Assembly: GCF_040807025.1 (NCBI RefSeq) | Contig: NC_090952.1 | Location: forward strand, 22,007,068 to 22,071,067 | From: Struthio camelus | Taxonomy: Eukaryota > Chordata > Aves > Struthioniformes > Struthionidae | Direction of reading: 5' to 3' | Length of the DNA stretch: 64,000 nucleotides | Shown here: in pieces, positions 49,073 through 60,400 of the stretch | How the letters are laid out: the number at the start of each line of letters is the position of its first letter | Position numbering within the stretch: the stretch's first letter is position 1 | The notes under the pieces: generated by a model | Database searches by the model: none | What the model was told of the DNA's origin: nothing | What the model saw: only the letters and a program-made list of their open reading frames with translations | Made by a program: the position numbers and the translations under genes

Positions 49073-50186
49073 TGGATGAGCACATTATGACAGGGTCTAT
49101 CATCCAAAATACTGTGACGAGAAATGCCAGCATAAAATACTTGGCAACTGTTCAACCAGCTCTGCAGATCTTGAGCGCTCTGCTGGCCAGCGAGCGCAGC
49201 CAGTATGCTGCTTTGCAGGCTCTAACAGTCTCTTTGCTTGGAGGATATCTGCATGCATTGAATAATGAATAACCCTGCACAGCGTTTCTTTAGAGCTTTT
49301 GTTAATGCTTCTAGATCATCTGTTGCATTACTTTAACAGTGAGAGCCAAACTGTTTACTCTCATATATTACACAGAATTGTTAGAAAAAACTAACTTAAT
49401 TGGGTGAGAGTAACTCCCCAAGCTTCTCTTGATTGTTATGAAATACTTTGCAGGGAAAGAGCAGATAACAAGGCCTGGAAATTTAGAAAATATGGAAACT
49501 TTCCCTTTCTAGGTTAAATGAGACATTAGTCCCGGCAGAAGGAGAACAGGTAGAGTCCAAATTATTTAATGGATGTATTTGTTTCAAGGCATAAAGGAAT
49601 GTGCTAGAGTTTGAGGTATGGAGAGATTCACATCATATATCAAATATACTACCTAGGTTTTTTTTTTCCTCTTATAAAAAGCTCAGTTTTAAAAAAGAGG
49701 AATGCTCATAATTGGTAGTCTCTCTCTCTTTTATAAGTTATCACTTTGTAAGTCGCTGCATACTTGACTAGGCTATTTTAGACTGTAAGGGGAAAAGGCC
49801 TCTTGAGAAAGACTATCAGCATCTTAATTAGAGGGAATTTTCCTTCAAAATATTGTTGAATAGGGGATCAAGAGCCAATTTATTAACCAAAAGCTTTCAT
49901 TTTCTAGTCTTCTGCAGCAATCAGAGCTCAGGCCTTGTCTGCTGGAGAACTTTCACCTTATTAAACTACATTTATATTTCAGCACAGCTGGATTTAGCAA
50001 GGCTGTAGCACAAATCCCTGACCTATGGGCTAGATCTTTTCGCCCTGCTACCCAGGCTGTGCTTGGGATTAGACTTTACAACTCATCTTCTGCGTGTGGC
50101 ACAGCTGTACAAACTGGGTTAGGGGGTGGTTTGTGCAAGTCTCTGGATTGTGGGTGGTGGTGTGGGTTTGTTTTGTTTTTTGTTTT

Positions 50187-50200
50187 GGGGGGGGGGGGGG
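50187..50200. repeat. G14 homopolymer
   Basis: Fourteen guanines following a T/G-rich stretch. Confidence 0.9.
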
Positions 50201-53200
50201 TGTGGCCAGGTTTGCGTTCACAAGTTGCAAGGCACAACCTCAGCTATGCAGGCTGTTACTGGTAGAGCCCTGCTGAGCACCAGGGAAGGAAGAAGCCTAC
50301 GCTCTGCCTCGGGGAGGGGAAAAGAGAAATGCCCACAAATATCAGAGGTTAAAGGCTACAGGTAGGATATGGCGCGTGTATGGCTTTGGCCGCTACCAGA
50401 AAGCGAGCACCTTGTCCTGTGCTCGTCCGTCAGCCCCGTGCTGGCAGGTCTTCAGATTGTAGCAGAGTGGATTTGAAAATCTCTTGTGTGAACAGATAGG
50501 ACATTTGCCTTGGGATCTGCTGGCAAAAACGTTCTCATTCCTTGTGAAACCAATGTTTATCGCAGAACGCGCCAAGGACCTGCCCCATTCAAGAAAAGGG
50601 GAGAAAAACTGCGTTGTCAGCTCCTCCTTGGCCTCTCTCGGCACATAACAGTGTTCTCGGGGGCAGTACTAGACCTCTGCGAGAGCCGTGGTGGCAGCGG
50701 CGCAGGGGACAAGCTCGGCCCGTCCTGGACGGAGATGGCCCTAGGATGGCTCTTGGAGAAAAAAATTGCCGGGGAAGCTGGCAGCTGTCGTGGCGCTCTG
50801 CAGTAAGCGCTCTGGCCCTGCTCGTCTTGCCTAACACGAGCAGGAACTCCACAAGCAGCAAATCGACAGCGGGAGATGGCCTTACAGTAAACTAGCTATA
50901 AATCCAAATAGTCAGATTAACAAGACCTGCTTCCAGCCATCGCAACGCTAAAAATAAACCCGTAGTACTCATCATAAGGTGGGGTAGATCTTGAAGAGGA
51001 GTAAGTTAATACATCTCCGTTGGCTTTGTATACCTCTGGATATTATAAAATTCTGTCTTAACGCATTACAGGCCAATTGCGCACTGTTCCAAAGACAACA
51101 CTCATCCTTTAACTGGCCACACGATGGCAGAAGAAGCAAAGAACATGGCAAAAATGAGCGTTAAAAATAGTACTGACCACTAGCATGTTTCCTCAGGGCT
51201 AATGGGGAAGTTGGATTTTTTCTCTTGCTAGGCTATCTGCATTTCCCTGAGCAACAGGAAACACTATCGCCATTATGCATTGCTGTTCCAAACTGTTGTT
51301 GCTGTGAAAATTAAAAGAGGAAAAAAAAAAGTAGGACAAACTATTTTGTAAAAGGATTTGAGGGACCCTCCCAAGTTCTGGATAGTTCACACCAGCAAAG
51401 GGACCCACTCAGGTAGGTGCTTACACCCTCGTGAGCACGCTGTGCTGAGCGCTCGGTTGACGAACCGCTTAACTGCCTTTTGAGGCTAGCTGCAGTGGTT
51501 CTGGGTCTCAGCTGAGCCCTATTGGGTAAAACTCTCCTGGGGGCCTGTTGCCCCCCTGGCTGTCGGGAAGGTGGCTGGGGGCAAGGTCGAGCCCCTCGTG
51601 GGCAGCGCGGGCGTGAGCTGCCGCTGCTGTGCTGCACACATTATCAGCATGGGGCAATCGGGTTTTCATGGCGAGGTGCTTTAAAACCAGATTCCCTTGC
51701 AGAAGGCATGTGAGCTGAAACCGTTGCTACCGTATCTGAAGTCGAATCCTCCAGGCTGCTTCAGGGGCAGAAAGTCCAGATGGGTTTGTCACGCTCCCTC
51801 TGTGCAGGGACGGTTTCTGCTGAGATGGGGTTTTGCTGCCTTCCAGGCCACCGTGTCTGCAGCAGGAGGGAAGAGTGATAGATGCCTTGATTTCTTTGGT
51901 GAAAATCCTGCCTCTGGCTGGTGTGGGGTAAGCAGGGAGATGTACTGATTTAAACAGGCTGCTCCATGGCAGCAGCCTATTGTGTAACTTACTGAGCCTG
52001 AGCATAGGGAGCCAAATACTCCCCAGGCATTATTCTGTGCCTACTTCCGAGCTTTATTAATTCCAGTGGTACATTCATCTGCATAGCTTGCTGGGCTCTG
52101 TATAAGACAGTCTCTGACACCTTAGCCATAGCAATCATTAGCAAAAAATTAAAGATAATGAACTACCTAATACGTAAGTCCATATCTTGCATTTTAGCTC
52201 TAAGTCCAGCTAATGTTTGAAAACAGAGGTAACGTCATCTCAAATTAAATTGGACATGGATTGCATTTGTATTAGCATGTGAATCATTCCCTTCTTCCCA
52301 GCTCAAGCAGGTGTGAAGTGAGAATGAATAACTACCTATAGGAACATACCTAGACGGGAAGGATATAGGTTGTTTCCTACTTGGCCAGGTGAGCCACGTT
52401 ACCTCCTAAATTCAAGTTGGCCCCCCTGCCCCCAGTTGCTCAACGGAAGGATTTTCCCAGGTGCAGGAGCCTGTCGGAGGAGCTGGTGTCCAAAACTCAG
52501 AAGTGCCAGAACCTGCGGCCAGCCCACCACCTCCTTGGCATTCAGAGATGTCAGGATGCCTGGCCCTCAAAAGTAGTTGGTACACTGGACATCAGTAATC
52601 TCTCCAAGAGCTGCTGCAGAGCACTGACACACACCATCACGCAGAAAAAATGTCCAAGAGCAGCAACTCGGTCTTTCAGGCAGCACAAATGGGCTTGGAG
52701 CCCGCAACACCGTTATCAGACAAGCGGGGTGAGAACTACACTGAAGCGCTGCTCCAAATTCAGTACTCTGCCATCATTTTGAGGGAGAGGGACGTCTCGA
52801 GCTAAACTGATTAGGTATTTTATTAAGATGTTTAACAATTTCCACCCATTATGTTAAAATGCGTTGAAACCGTGTAACGTTGTTTTCTGGTTTCCTGTTG
52901 CAGTTGCATTTTATGCTGTAAACAGGAACAGCACAGCTGCACAGGGGCTAATTAAAAGGTGCGTCAAGTATTTAGACAGATGCTGCTTGTAATAGCCACG
53001 TTGGGGTAAGGAGAGCGTTATTTCGGTGCTGCACCACGGAGGCTGTCATGTTATATAGAAGGAGCTGGATGGAGCGCCAGGGCCAGAGGAACCCTTTTAT
53101 CACACTTTGTAAAACTTCCAGGCAGCCCTCGCTTAAGTAGAGCAAACGTGAGCGGTTTTAGCCTGAGCGAAATCAATACAGCACTCTTCTTGCTTTAAAA

Positions 53201-54186
53201 ATACCAAGTGAAACCTCTCTGTGTGTTTTTCAGGTCTCTGAAAGTGCAGACAGCTGCTTTCCAGCCCCAGTCATGCTGCACCAGGATAAGTTTCTCTCCC
53301 TTTGGAGCCGGAGCCCCGGACGCCGTCGGGACGACGGCTGCTGCCAGCCGGCGAGGGCCGGGCAGGCTGCCGGCTCCCGCCCGAGCCCACCAGCGCGGAC
53401 CGCCAAGGGGAAAGCTGGCCTGGCAGCGCCGGTCCTGCCTCTTGTCCCGGCGGATAGAGCGCTTCCCAGAAAGGGCTGATTTCCTGGCAACAACGCTGTC
53501 AGAAGTGGACGAGAAAACACAATGCTTTCACTAGGTTGCATTTCACCTCTCCATTCTGGTGTTTTTTTCTTGCGTGGAAATAATCATCCTCGCGCGCCGT
53601 GTCCTCTGGAGCAGGGAGAGGCTCCCGGGGCCCCGTTGCAGGCGCGCGCTGCTTCCCTTCGCTCCTTGCCGCGGCTCGGAGGGAAGAAGATGCCGGTCCG
53701 GCCTGCGCGCTGCAGAAAGGCTGGCGACGCCGGGTAAGGGCGAGCAGCGCTGGGCGACGGGAGCAGGCAGCTGCGCCAGGGACCGAGCGGGGCTCGCTGG
53801 CCGGCCAGGGTGAGCCCGCCGCCCGGGAGGAGCGCGCAGCCGGGGCAACACCGCGGAGCAGCTCCTTTCACGTGAAGTCCTGGCTCGGGACAGCCCGGCA
53901 GGGTGGGCTGGTTGGGAAGCCCTTGCGTGAGCTGGGCGGAGGTGACGGCGCTGGTGCCCGGGCGGCTCGGCACAGGCGGGACCGCGCCTCGCCCCGGCGC
54001 GGCGGCAGAGCCGTCGGCCAGCCCCGCTTCCCCGCTTCGGGGAGCCGGCCCGGCCCGGCTCGATGGCACTACAGCTCCCAGGCTGCTCCGGGGCACGGCG
54101 CGACCCGCCTCCCGGGCGGTGGCCAGACAAAAGCGAGGCGCGGGGGCGTGGGGGAAGTGCCCGCCAGCGCAGCGCAGCGCGGCCGG

Positions 54187-54216
54187 GCCGAGCCGAGCCG
54201 AGCCGAGCCGAGCCGA
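54187..54216. repeat. (GCCGA)6 pentanucleotide repeat
   Basis: Six perfect GCCGA copies in the 5' untranslated or promoter zone of the ATP11C-like gene, followed near 54255 by GGGCC repeats. Confidence 0.95.
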
Positions 54217-54295
54217 CCGAGCGACCCGCAGCGCCGCGCCGCGCCCCGACGGCTGGGCCGGGCCGGGCCGGGCCGGCAGCCCCGCGGCGGCGGGC

Positions 54296-54334
54296 ATGGT
54301 GCGCGGCCGGCGGCGCGGCCCGCGGGCAGCCTAG
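54296..54334 (+). other. Upstream open reading frame before the ATP11C-like start
   Basis: ATG to TAG encoding 12 residues (MVRGRRRGPRAA), ending 54 bases before the main start codon. If it lies within the transcript it could lower translation of the main frame. Confidence 0.4.
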
Positions 54335-54388
54335 GGGCCGGGCCGGGCGATGCGGCGCTGAGGGCGGCGGCGGGGGGGCGCCGCCGCG

Positions 54389-54415
54389 ATGCTCCGCCGC
54401 AGCCTGAGCCGCCTG
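54389..54415 (+). CDS. ATP11C: First coding exon of a probable ATP11C (P4-ATPase), partial
   Basis: ATG followed by eight codons, MLRRSLSRL, then a consensus donor (CTG|GTGAGT) in phase 0. ATP11C is a plasma-membrane phospholipid flippase that moves phosphatidylserine and phosphatidylethanolamine inward with CDC50A. From memory, one mammalian ATP11C start is MFRRSLNRF, nine residues long and followed by the shared CAGEEKRV segment. That matches here in length, pattern and phase. Nothing downstream in the window resembles the next ATP11C exon, so the call rests on nine residues and the promoter. Human ATP11C lies at Xq27, elsewhere on the same chromosome arm, so a rearranged order is implied. 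Another gene is possible. Confidence 0.5.
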
Positions 54416-57400
54416 GTGAGTGCGCGGCGCGGCGCGGGGGCGGGGGGTGCCGGGGCTGCGGGGCTGCTGCCGGCCGCGCTGCGCGCCCGGCTCCCCGCGA
54501 AAGCGGGGAAAACTTTTCTTTCGTTTCTGTTTCCTCTTTTTTTTTTTTTTTAATTCCCGCTTCCCCCGGAGGAAGCGCTCTGCCCGCGCGGGCCGCGGAG
54601 GGACCGCGTCGCGCCGCCGGGGCGGCGGGGTGCGCGCGGCCGCAGCGCTCCGGCCCCCAGCTGGAGCGGTAATCCTTTGCCGCTCAGCACCTTGCAGCTC
54701 GTGCAGTGCTTGGGCTGCGGATCTTTGCCGTGAGAGCCGAAACCTTTTTTCCAAAAAAACCCAGACAAACAAACAAAAAAAACCCCTAAGCCTGGAGCAG
54801 GGGGACTTCGCAGCCGGCATGGGGAGCCCCGTGGTTGCGGGTCACCGGTGTGCTGACCGCTGGTTTTTCGAGAGCTCCTTGTCCCCAAATAACGTGGTAA
54901 AAACCTTTCCAGTGCCACATAAGCTACTTAGAGATTCGTTGTGACCTCATTGCTTGGGCTGAACTTTTGTAATTACTCATTTTTCCCTGTTCCTCAGCAA
55001 GTGTGGTAAAAGCAGTGTTTAACTTTTTTTTTTTCCCCCCTTCGGTAGCCTCTTGTTTGTTTAGCCGTCTCATTCATCGTGCAGCGCATAGTTAACAAAT
55101 GACTCGGGTTTAAATAGGAGGTATATGTTAGTGCAATATATGCATGCTTGAAGATACAGGAACTGTTTTCTGAGGTGTGCTATACCACTGGGCACAAGGT
55201 TGCTTGCCAGATTAGCATGTTCTGACCTCAGCTGGCTGGAAGTATCGAACTGTTGAAAAATGGCTTTTTACATCCTCTTACTTTGGAGAGAGCTGTCTGT
55301 GCTGGACTCCAAGGCTTCTAGTGCGGGAGGCTGTTGACCTTCTTAAGTCTGGAGATACCACTGTAGCAGTTCTGGGAGCAAGAATAGTTAGTTTTCCTGT
55401 CTTTGTATTTTTAGGTTGTATTTATGTTTGAATCTTTGGGTTAGCTCTGTAGAAAACAGTTAGCTCTAACTATTGTTTTACAGGCCCAGGGACAAATTTA
55501 TCAGATCTAATCCAAATGCCTTGAGTTATTGACTTTGAATTTAGCTCTGCCTTGTGTTATGCGTAAGTCTCCTAGTCCTCCCTTGCACAAGGCTTTTTCT
55601 GATGTGTGTCAGGAGGCATTTGAGGTATGAAGCGTCACATCTGTAGTCACTGAGTTCAACTGAAAGCTGGTTTTAGGTGACCATCCTACACGGGAAGGTA
55701 GCCCTGTACAGTACGCAGGCCAGCTGCGTGATTTCCCCTGTGCGGCCACTTCTTGGAGCTGGCTGGAGGTGTCTGTCTGTGCTTGGGCCCCGTCACCACA
55801 TCGTACTTAAGGCATGACCCTTGCACTGCTCGGTGGTCTCGGGGCAGGGGCAATGTACCCGGGCAACGTGATGGGGTGCTCCCGTCGTCTTCCATCACCA
55901 GCTCCTGTACTGGCTAGCTGACGGGTGCTGCTGTGGTCTGCACGTGCCTCAAAATCCAGCATGTGCAGCATCCCTCGGGAAGTGGGGACTGATGCTTCTT
56001 AAGGTTTGACATCTTCACCAGAGTAAACGTTTCACGAGTATGGTGCGTAAAACTTTTGGTAAGGCCGTTCTAGGATTGTCTTGTTTCCAGTGGCGTGTTA
56101 GTTGCTGCAGAAGGGTTTGCAGGTGTCGGTAGGGCCTCCTGTGTGCATGTCCTGAATCTGGCCAAGAGGCACTGAATGCCTCTGAACCTCGTCTGCCCTA
56201 TGGCTGGAGCTGATGTCTTCCTCTTTGCCCCTCTCACAATGACAAAGGAAAGGGCTGGCTTCTTGGTCCCTACTGAATGGGAAGAAGTAGTCTGCTGTGC
56301 TGAGTTTTATTTTTTGTGTCACTCTGAGCTCTGAAGAAAAGCTCTGCTTATGTTTGTGGCCCTTCTAGTGGGTGATGCTCTTGATTGGGACTCTGAAGTG
56401 TACCAGGGTAACTGCAGTGCTAATGGGGGTTGTTAGCCAGTTTTTCCATATACTGGTTTCAGGAATGAGGTTTGACCAGAAATGAGCTCCATCCGTTATC
56501 AGGCTGGTGCACGTTCCATCCTGGGCTTGGGCAGATAGTGGCTCTGACTGGAGTGCAGGGCCTGCTACGGTTGTGCCATCCCCAGCTCTGCAGATGTCAC
56601 GGGGGAGTGAGCCCCCTGTGAGGGACAGTGGAAGGGTATAGGTGCTGAAGGCTGCCGGCCAAAGTGGGAGCAGGTCTGGAGGCATCTGTGAGGCTGGGCA
56701 TGGGTCAGGAGCTGTCATAGGGTGCTGAGGCCTGTGACATTAGGCCTGGGTGGGGGCAAAAGCTTCAAGTGAGTTTAAAACAAAAAGGGAAAACCAGAGC
56801 AGACCTGACAGTGCTTATGGTCCTCTCAGTAGCGTGCTCATTGGCATGACAGGCGGCAGGTAAAGCCCTGCCTGCGGGCATGGGAAGGCAGCGCGGCAGT
56901 GTCTCGCTTTGCATTCGGGGCAGGGGGCTTCTCTGCAGTCCCAGCTGGGATCAGGCAAACCAAAGGGTCTGCTAATGGGTGAGAGAAAGAGCTTGAGGCA
57001 TGAACACCGTCCCTCGTCCCTTCATGGACGTCTGCAGTTGGCTAGAGCTGACGTGGTATCGAGGCTTTTGCCTGCATGGCCCCAGCATCCTGGGGCCCTC
57101 TGGGAGCTTGCTAAATTTGGAGGAAAATCCCCCACTCTGGGGAGGAGAGGAAGACCAGCACACACAGATCTCCAGAAGACATCTTCATTGATGCTGTCTT
57201 GCACTCGGTCTTATATTGAGAGTATGGGAAGCACAAGGCTTCAAGAAAAGCTTGTTTTCTGGCAGTAGCACTGCAGAAAATTCACTGCAGTTATTAAAGG
57301 ATGAAGATTATCTGGCACTAAGATCCCATAAGGCCACACTGGCAACTGTTGACACTGCACCACTACGTGGTCTCTGCCACAGGCTCATAAATGCCAATGG

Positions 57401-60400
57401 ATATTAAAAATCCTGTTTTCTGATGTATAAGCTGTGAAATACCTGAGTGTTTCTTGCCCTATCAACATGAATATTACTGGCCTTGGTTGTGTTTTTCCTT
57501 CCACAAACTTTCTTATCCTAGACAGGATATAAAATGGAGATGATAAAAAGAGCAGGAGGGAGGGAGAGGAAGAGTGTTGCTTGTGGATCTCCTTCGCTCC
57601 TCCAGGATACCAACTCTTGCTCTTAGCAGACCCACTTTGGATTCTGAACTTAAGTTTACACCAGTGAAATTAGTTCTGCCAAAATGAATTGGGTAGGGAT
57701 CACTAGGGGAGGCAGCATTGAATTGCTGCAGTTAATCCACTTTAAGGAGATACTGCCAACTTGAAATATAACTTTAATTCTTTTCTGGAAACAGATTCTG
57801 GCTTATTTTTAGTCTCATACTGCTTGTATTGCCCTTATGGGAAGGCTCTGGAAGTAAGCTGGGTGGGAGTATTGATACAAGGAAAGGCTTTGGGGTTCCT
57901 CTCTTCGTGTTGTCCTTTTGTGGTCAGGTGGACTTCTTGGATGAATCTGGTGCCAGTGTCCACATCTGATTACTGAAGCATGTTCATGCTATTATGTGCA
58001 ACAGCAACTGTTTTCAAACTCAGTTGGCAGAGGCCTAAAAGAAAGTCAGAAGCGCTAGTCCCTGTGTTGTGGCTCAAAGTTAATATACTTTTTTCCTTTG
58101 TTAGTTTTTGTGGGTTCTGCGGAAGCGCTTCAGATGGCCGTACCTCCAGGCCACGGCTCTACAACCGCTGCTGCAGTGGCTTTGGTGGGCCCAGAGGGAG
58201 GCTGGACTGCTGCCATCAGCAGCAACAGCATAGCTCTGCTGATATAATAGGGTTAATTCAGATTTGGACTGCTATAAGAACTAATTAAGAAAGCTAGAAA
58301 GAAAAAATTCCAATATCCCAGTTGCTTCCACGTTTTCCCAGTTTGCTTTTATTTAAAGCTGAGTCTCTTGTGCGGTCTGAAAACCTTCCCCCCACCCCGA
58401 AGCTGTCAGCTGCGTTGGAGTGCCAGGAAACTTGGTGAGAAGTGCCCTGGAAAACCCTCGTTCCCCACAGAAGTTTCCTTGGCTCTGTTATTAGAAGATT
58501 TAATAGATGGACGGCAATCTGCCTTGATGTGAGGGGACTTGGGCCACTCGGAGGTGCGCGCGTGTCCTGGTGATGCCCAGGGTCGCTGCAGGCGCACGTC
58601 TGCCCTTTGCCCCCTGCCCAGCTGGAGGGGTAAGGGAAGGCTTTCCCCGCCGTCAGCACCTCTTCTGCCTCCTCGTACTCAGCCGTTTCAGTGCAGTTCT
58701 GCCTTTTCCCGTCCCAGTGCTGCAGGGGGAGGTTTCCGGGAGCCCTGAAGGGCGAAGCACAGCAGAGCTGGTGTCCAGTGCCCAAAGGGAGTCCGGGCGG
58801 GGGGACAAAGCCGGCTGACCCCCTAGGAAATAAGAAGCAGGGAATCATCGTTGGGGGTAATGCACCCATACTGCGAGAACCGAGGATGCTGAGAGTAGGC
58901 AGCTGAATCCCGCACCTCAAGCGATGTGGTGCTCGCACCCTTGCCCGGAGGGAGGTGCGGGGCTGGCTACCGCGGCGGAGCCGGCACCGCCAGGAACTCG
59001 TCCCGCCTCGCGCCCAGGGTGCTGCGTTTTCGCGCACCACTGCTCTGTCGCCTGCGAGTCTCCTTCCTCTGCGTCCGTATCAGTGCCTCGCTCTGGTGTT
59101 CTTGTTTAAAATCCAAACTTGATGTTCTGATAAGAAAATAATGAAACAGTTCTAATTAAGAGCAAAATTCTTTCTTTCAGGTGCTTGTGCAGTGTCTAAC
59201 AGTAGGATTTTAGTTGCATTAGTCTGCTTTAGTTAAATACCTTTGGGCCTGATCGGTTTTGCAGCCTGTACCCTTGTAAATCTTTTTTTTTTTTTTTGTC
59301 TAAGCAGTCCCTTATTGAAGAATACTGGAGTAGTCATGAGCTTGGTTAGTCATGAGCATGGTTTCAAGAGCAATTACTTCAACCGGGGGGGGGGGGGGGA
59401 AGGGCGATGCCCCTTAAGTCCGATTGCATCTCTTCTCCTTGGGTCAAATCAGTGTCATGACTCAGTATCTTTATCCTTCTCCAGGTTGATAATGATATTG
59501 TCTTCTTGACTGCCTTCTCCTTGGGTTTCTTTCTTGTCTCTGTCTTAATTCGTCTGTGTCAGGAAACCAAATCAGAAGCAAGCCTCGGCTTTGTGTGCTG
59601 CTTAGGAAGCTGGTGAGATCTTCTGGCTTACTGCTCTGCCAAGAGCTGCACTCGGATGGTGGCTTGTCTAGGGGGGTGGGGGTGTAACACCCGTGCTGGT
59701 TATGGGGGCTGTGGCTGGACAGGGTCCCTTGCCTTGAACCACTCTCCTTTTCTCTGTACCCCCCCCCCCCCCCCCCGGATTCGTTTGTTCCTCCCAGGTC
59801 AGGAGAAGCAACCTGTCATTTAGGTGTTTGCGGTGCAACGCCTCAGGCTTGGCTGCCTTCCTCCTTTGTGGGAGAAGGAAGGTAACTGAAGCGACCTGGG
59901 GTGGTTTTGTGCAGCCTTATAAACAAGGCGCTTCCTTTGTTACAGGCTAACACGGTTATTTCAGTTTGTGTGCTTAGTGCTGCTTTAATGTGGAGGCTTT
60001 CCAGCTGGGGCTTGTTTTATTGAATTAAAAAATGGTGAGCCAACTGCCACAGAATCGGGTTGCAGAAGACAGATGTTCAGAAGTCAGGCTTTCATGTCAC
60101 CTGCCGCGTGTTAATTCAGCTCCCTGCCTGTGCGGGCTGGTGTGGGGCTCTGTCCCAGAGGCCCTACGGGGACCTCACCGAGCAGCGCTTTGCCGCTGGC
60201 TTTGCCTTCCCCTCGGGAGGGCACGCTGCTGGTGTTCCCAGTGCAGCAGTGAAGGGTTTTTTCCTCATTAAAGTGCTTGAAAGTGTCAGCAACGCGCTCC
60301 CTCCATCCCGACCCTTCCGGAAGCGGCAGGGTAACGTGTCCTGTCCCTGCAGGTGTGGACTCGCGTACGCGGAAGTGATGCCCTGCAGGAGGTGCAGGGC

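Larger units (their letters stand above)
45601..53300. other. AT-richer gene-poor interval
   Basis: No coding exon, RNA gene or mobile element was recognised. Sequence from about 46590 to 47060, 49260 to 50050 and 52780 to 53000 is AT-rich, free of simple repeats and dense in short words such as TTAATTA and ATTAAC. That is how conserved non-coding elements often look, but conservation cannot be judged here. Confidence 0.5.
53300..54388 (+). promoter_or_regulatory. CpG-island promoter of the ATP11C-like gene
   Basis: A sharp GC and CpG peak in otherwise AT-richer DNA, continuing to about 54680. It holds many GC-rich direct repeats and no TATA box. The first coding exon and its donor are at the downstream edge, so the CpG island drives transcription to the right. 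Long open frames on both strands here are composition noise. Confidence 0.65.

Noticed and set aside
48925-49272. 115-residue plus-strand open frame ending in an alanine/leucine-rich helix-like segment
   Set aside because: No start context, splice signals or family match. It includes a TTC microsatellite and is probably chance.
52417-52782. 121-residue open frame in the gene-poor interval
   Set aside because: Not recognised, no promoter or polyadenylation signal nearby, and nothing to show it is used.
53543-54820. 425-residue minus-strand open frame across the 54-kb CpG island
   Set aside because: Same composition effect. It runs antisense to a clean start-codon/donor pair and resembles no protein.
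58100-58290. Possible exon with an acceptor-like TTTGTTAG and a Trp/Leu-rich reading
   Set aside because: No donor follows in frame, and the sequence does not match the expected next ATP11C exon.
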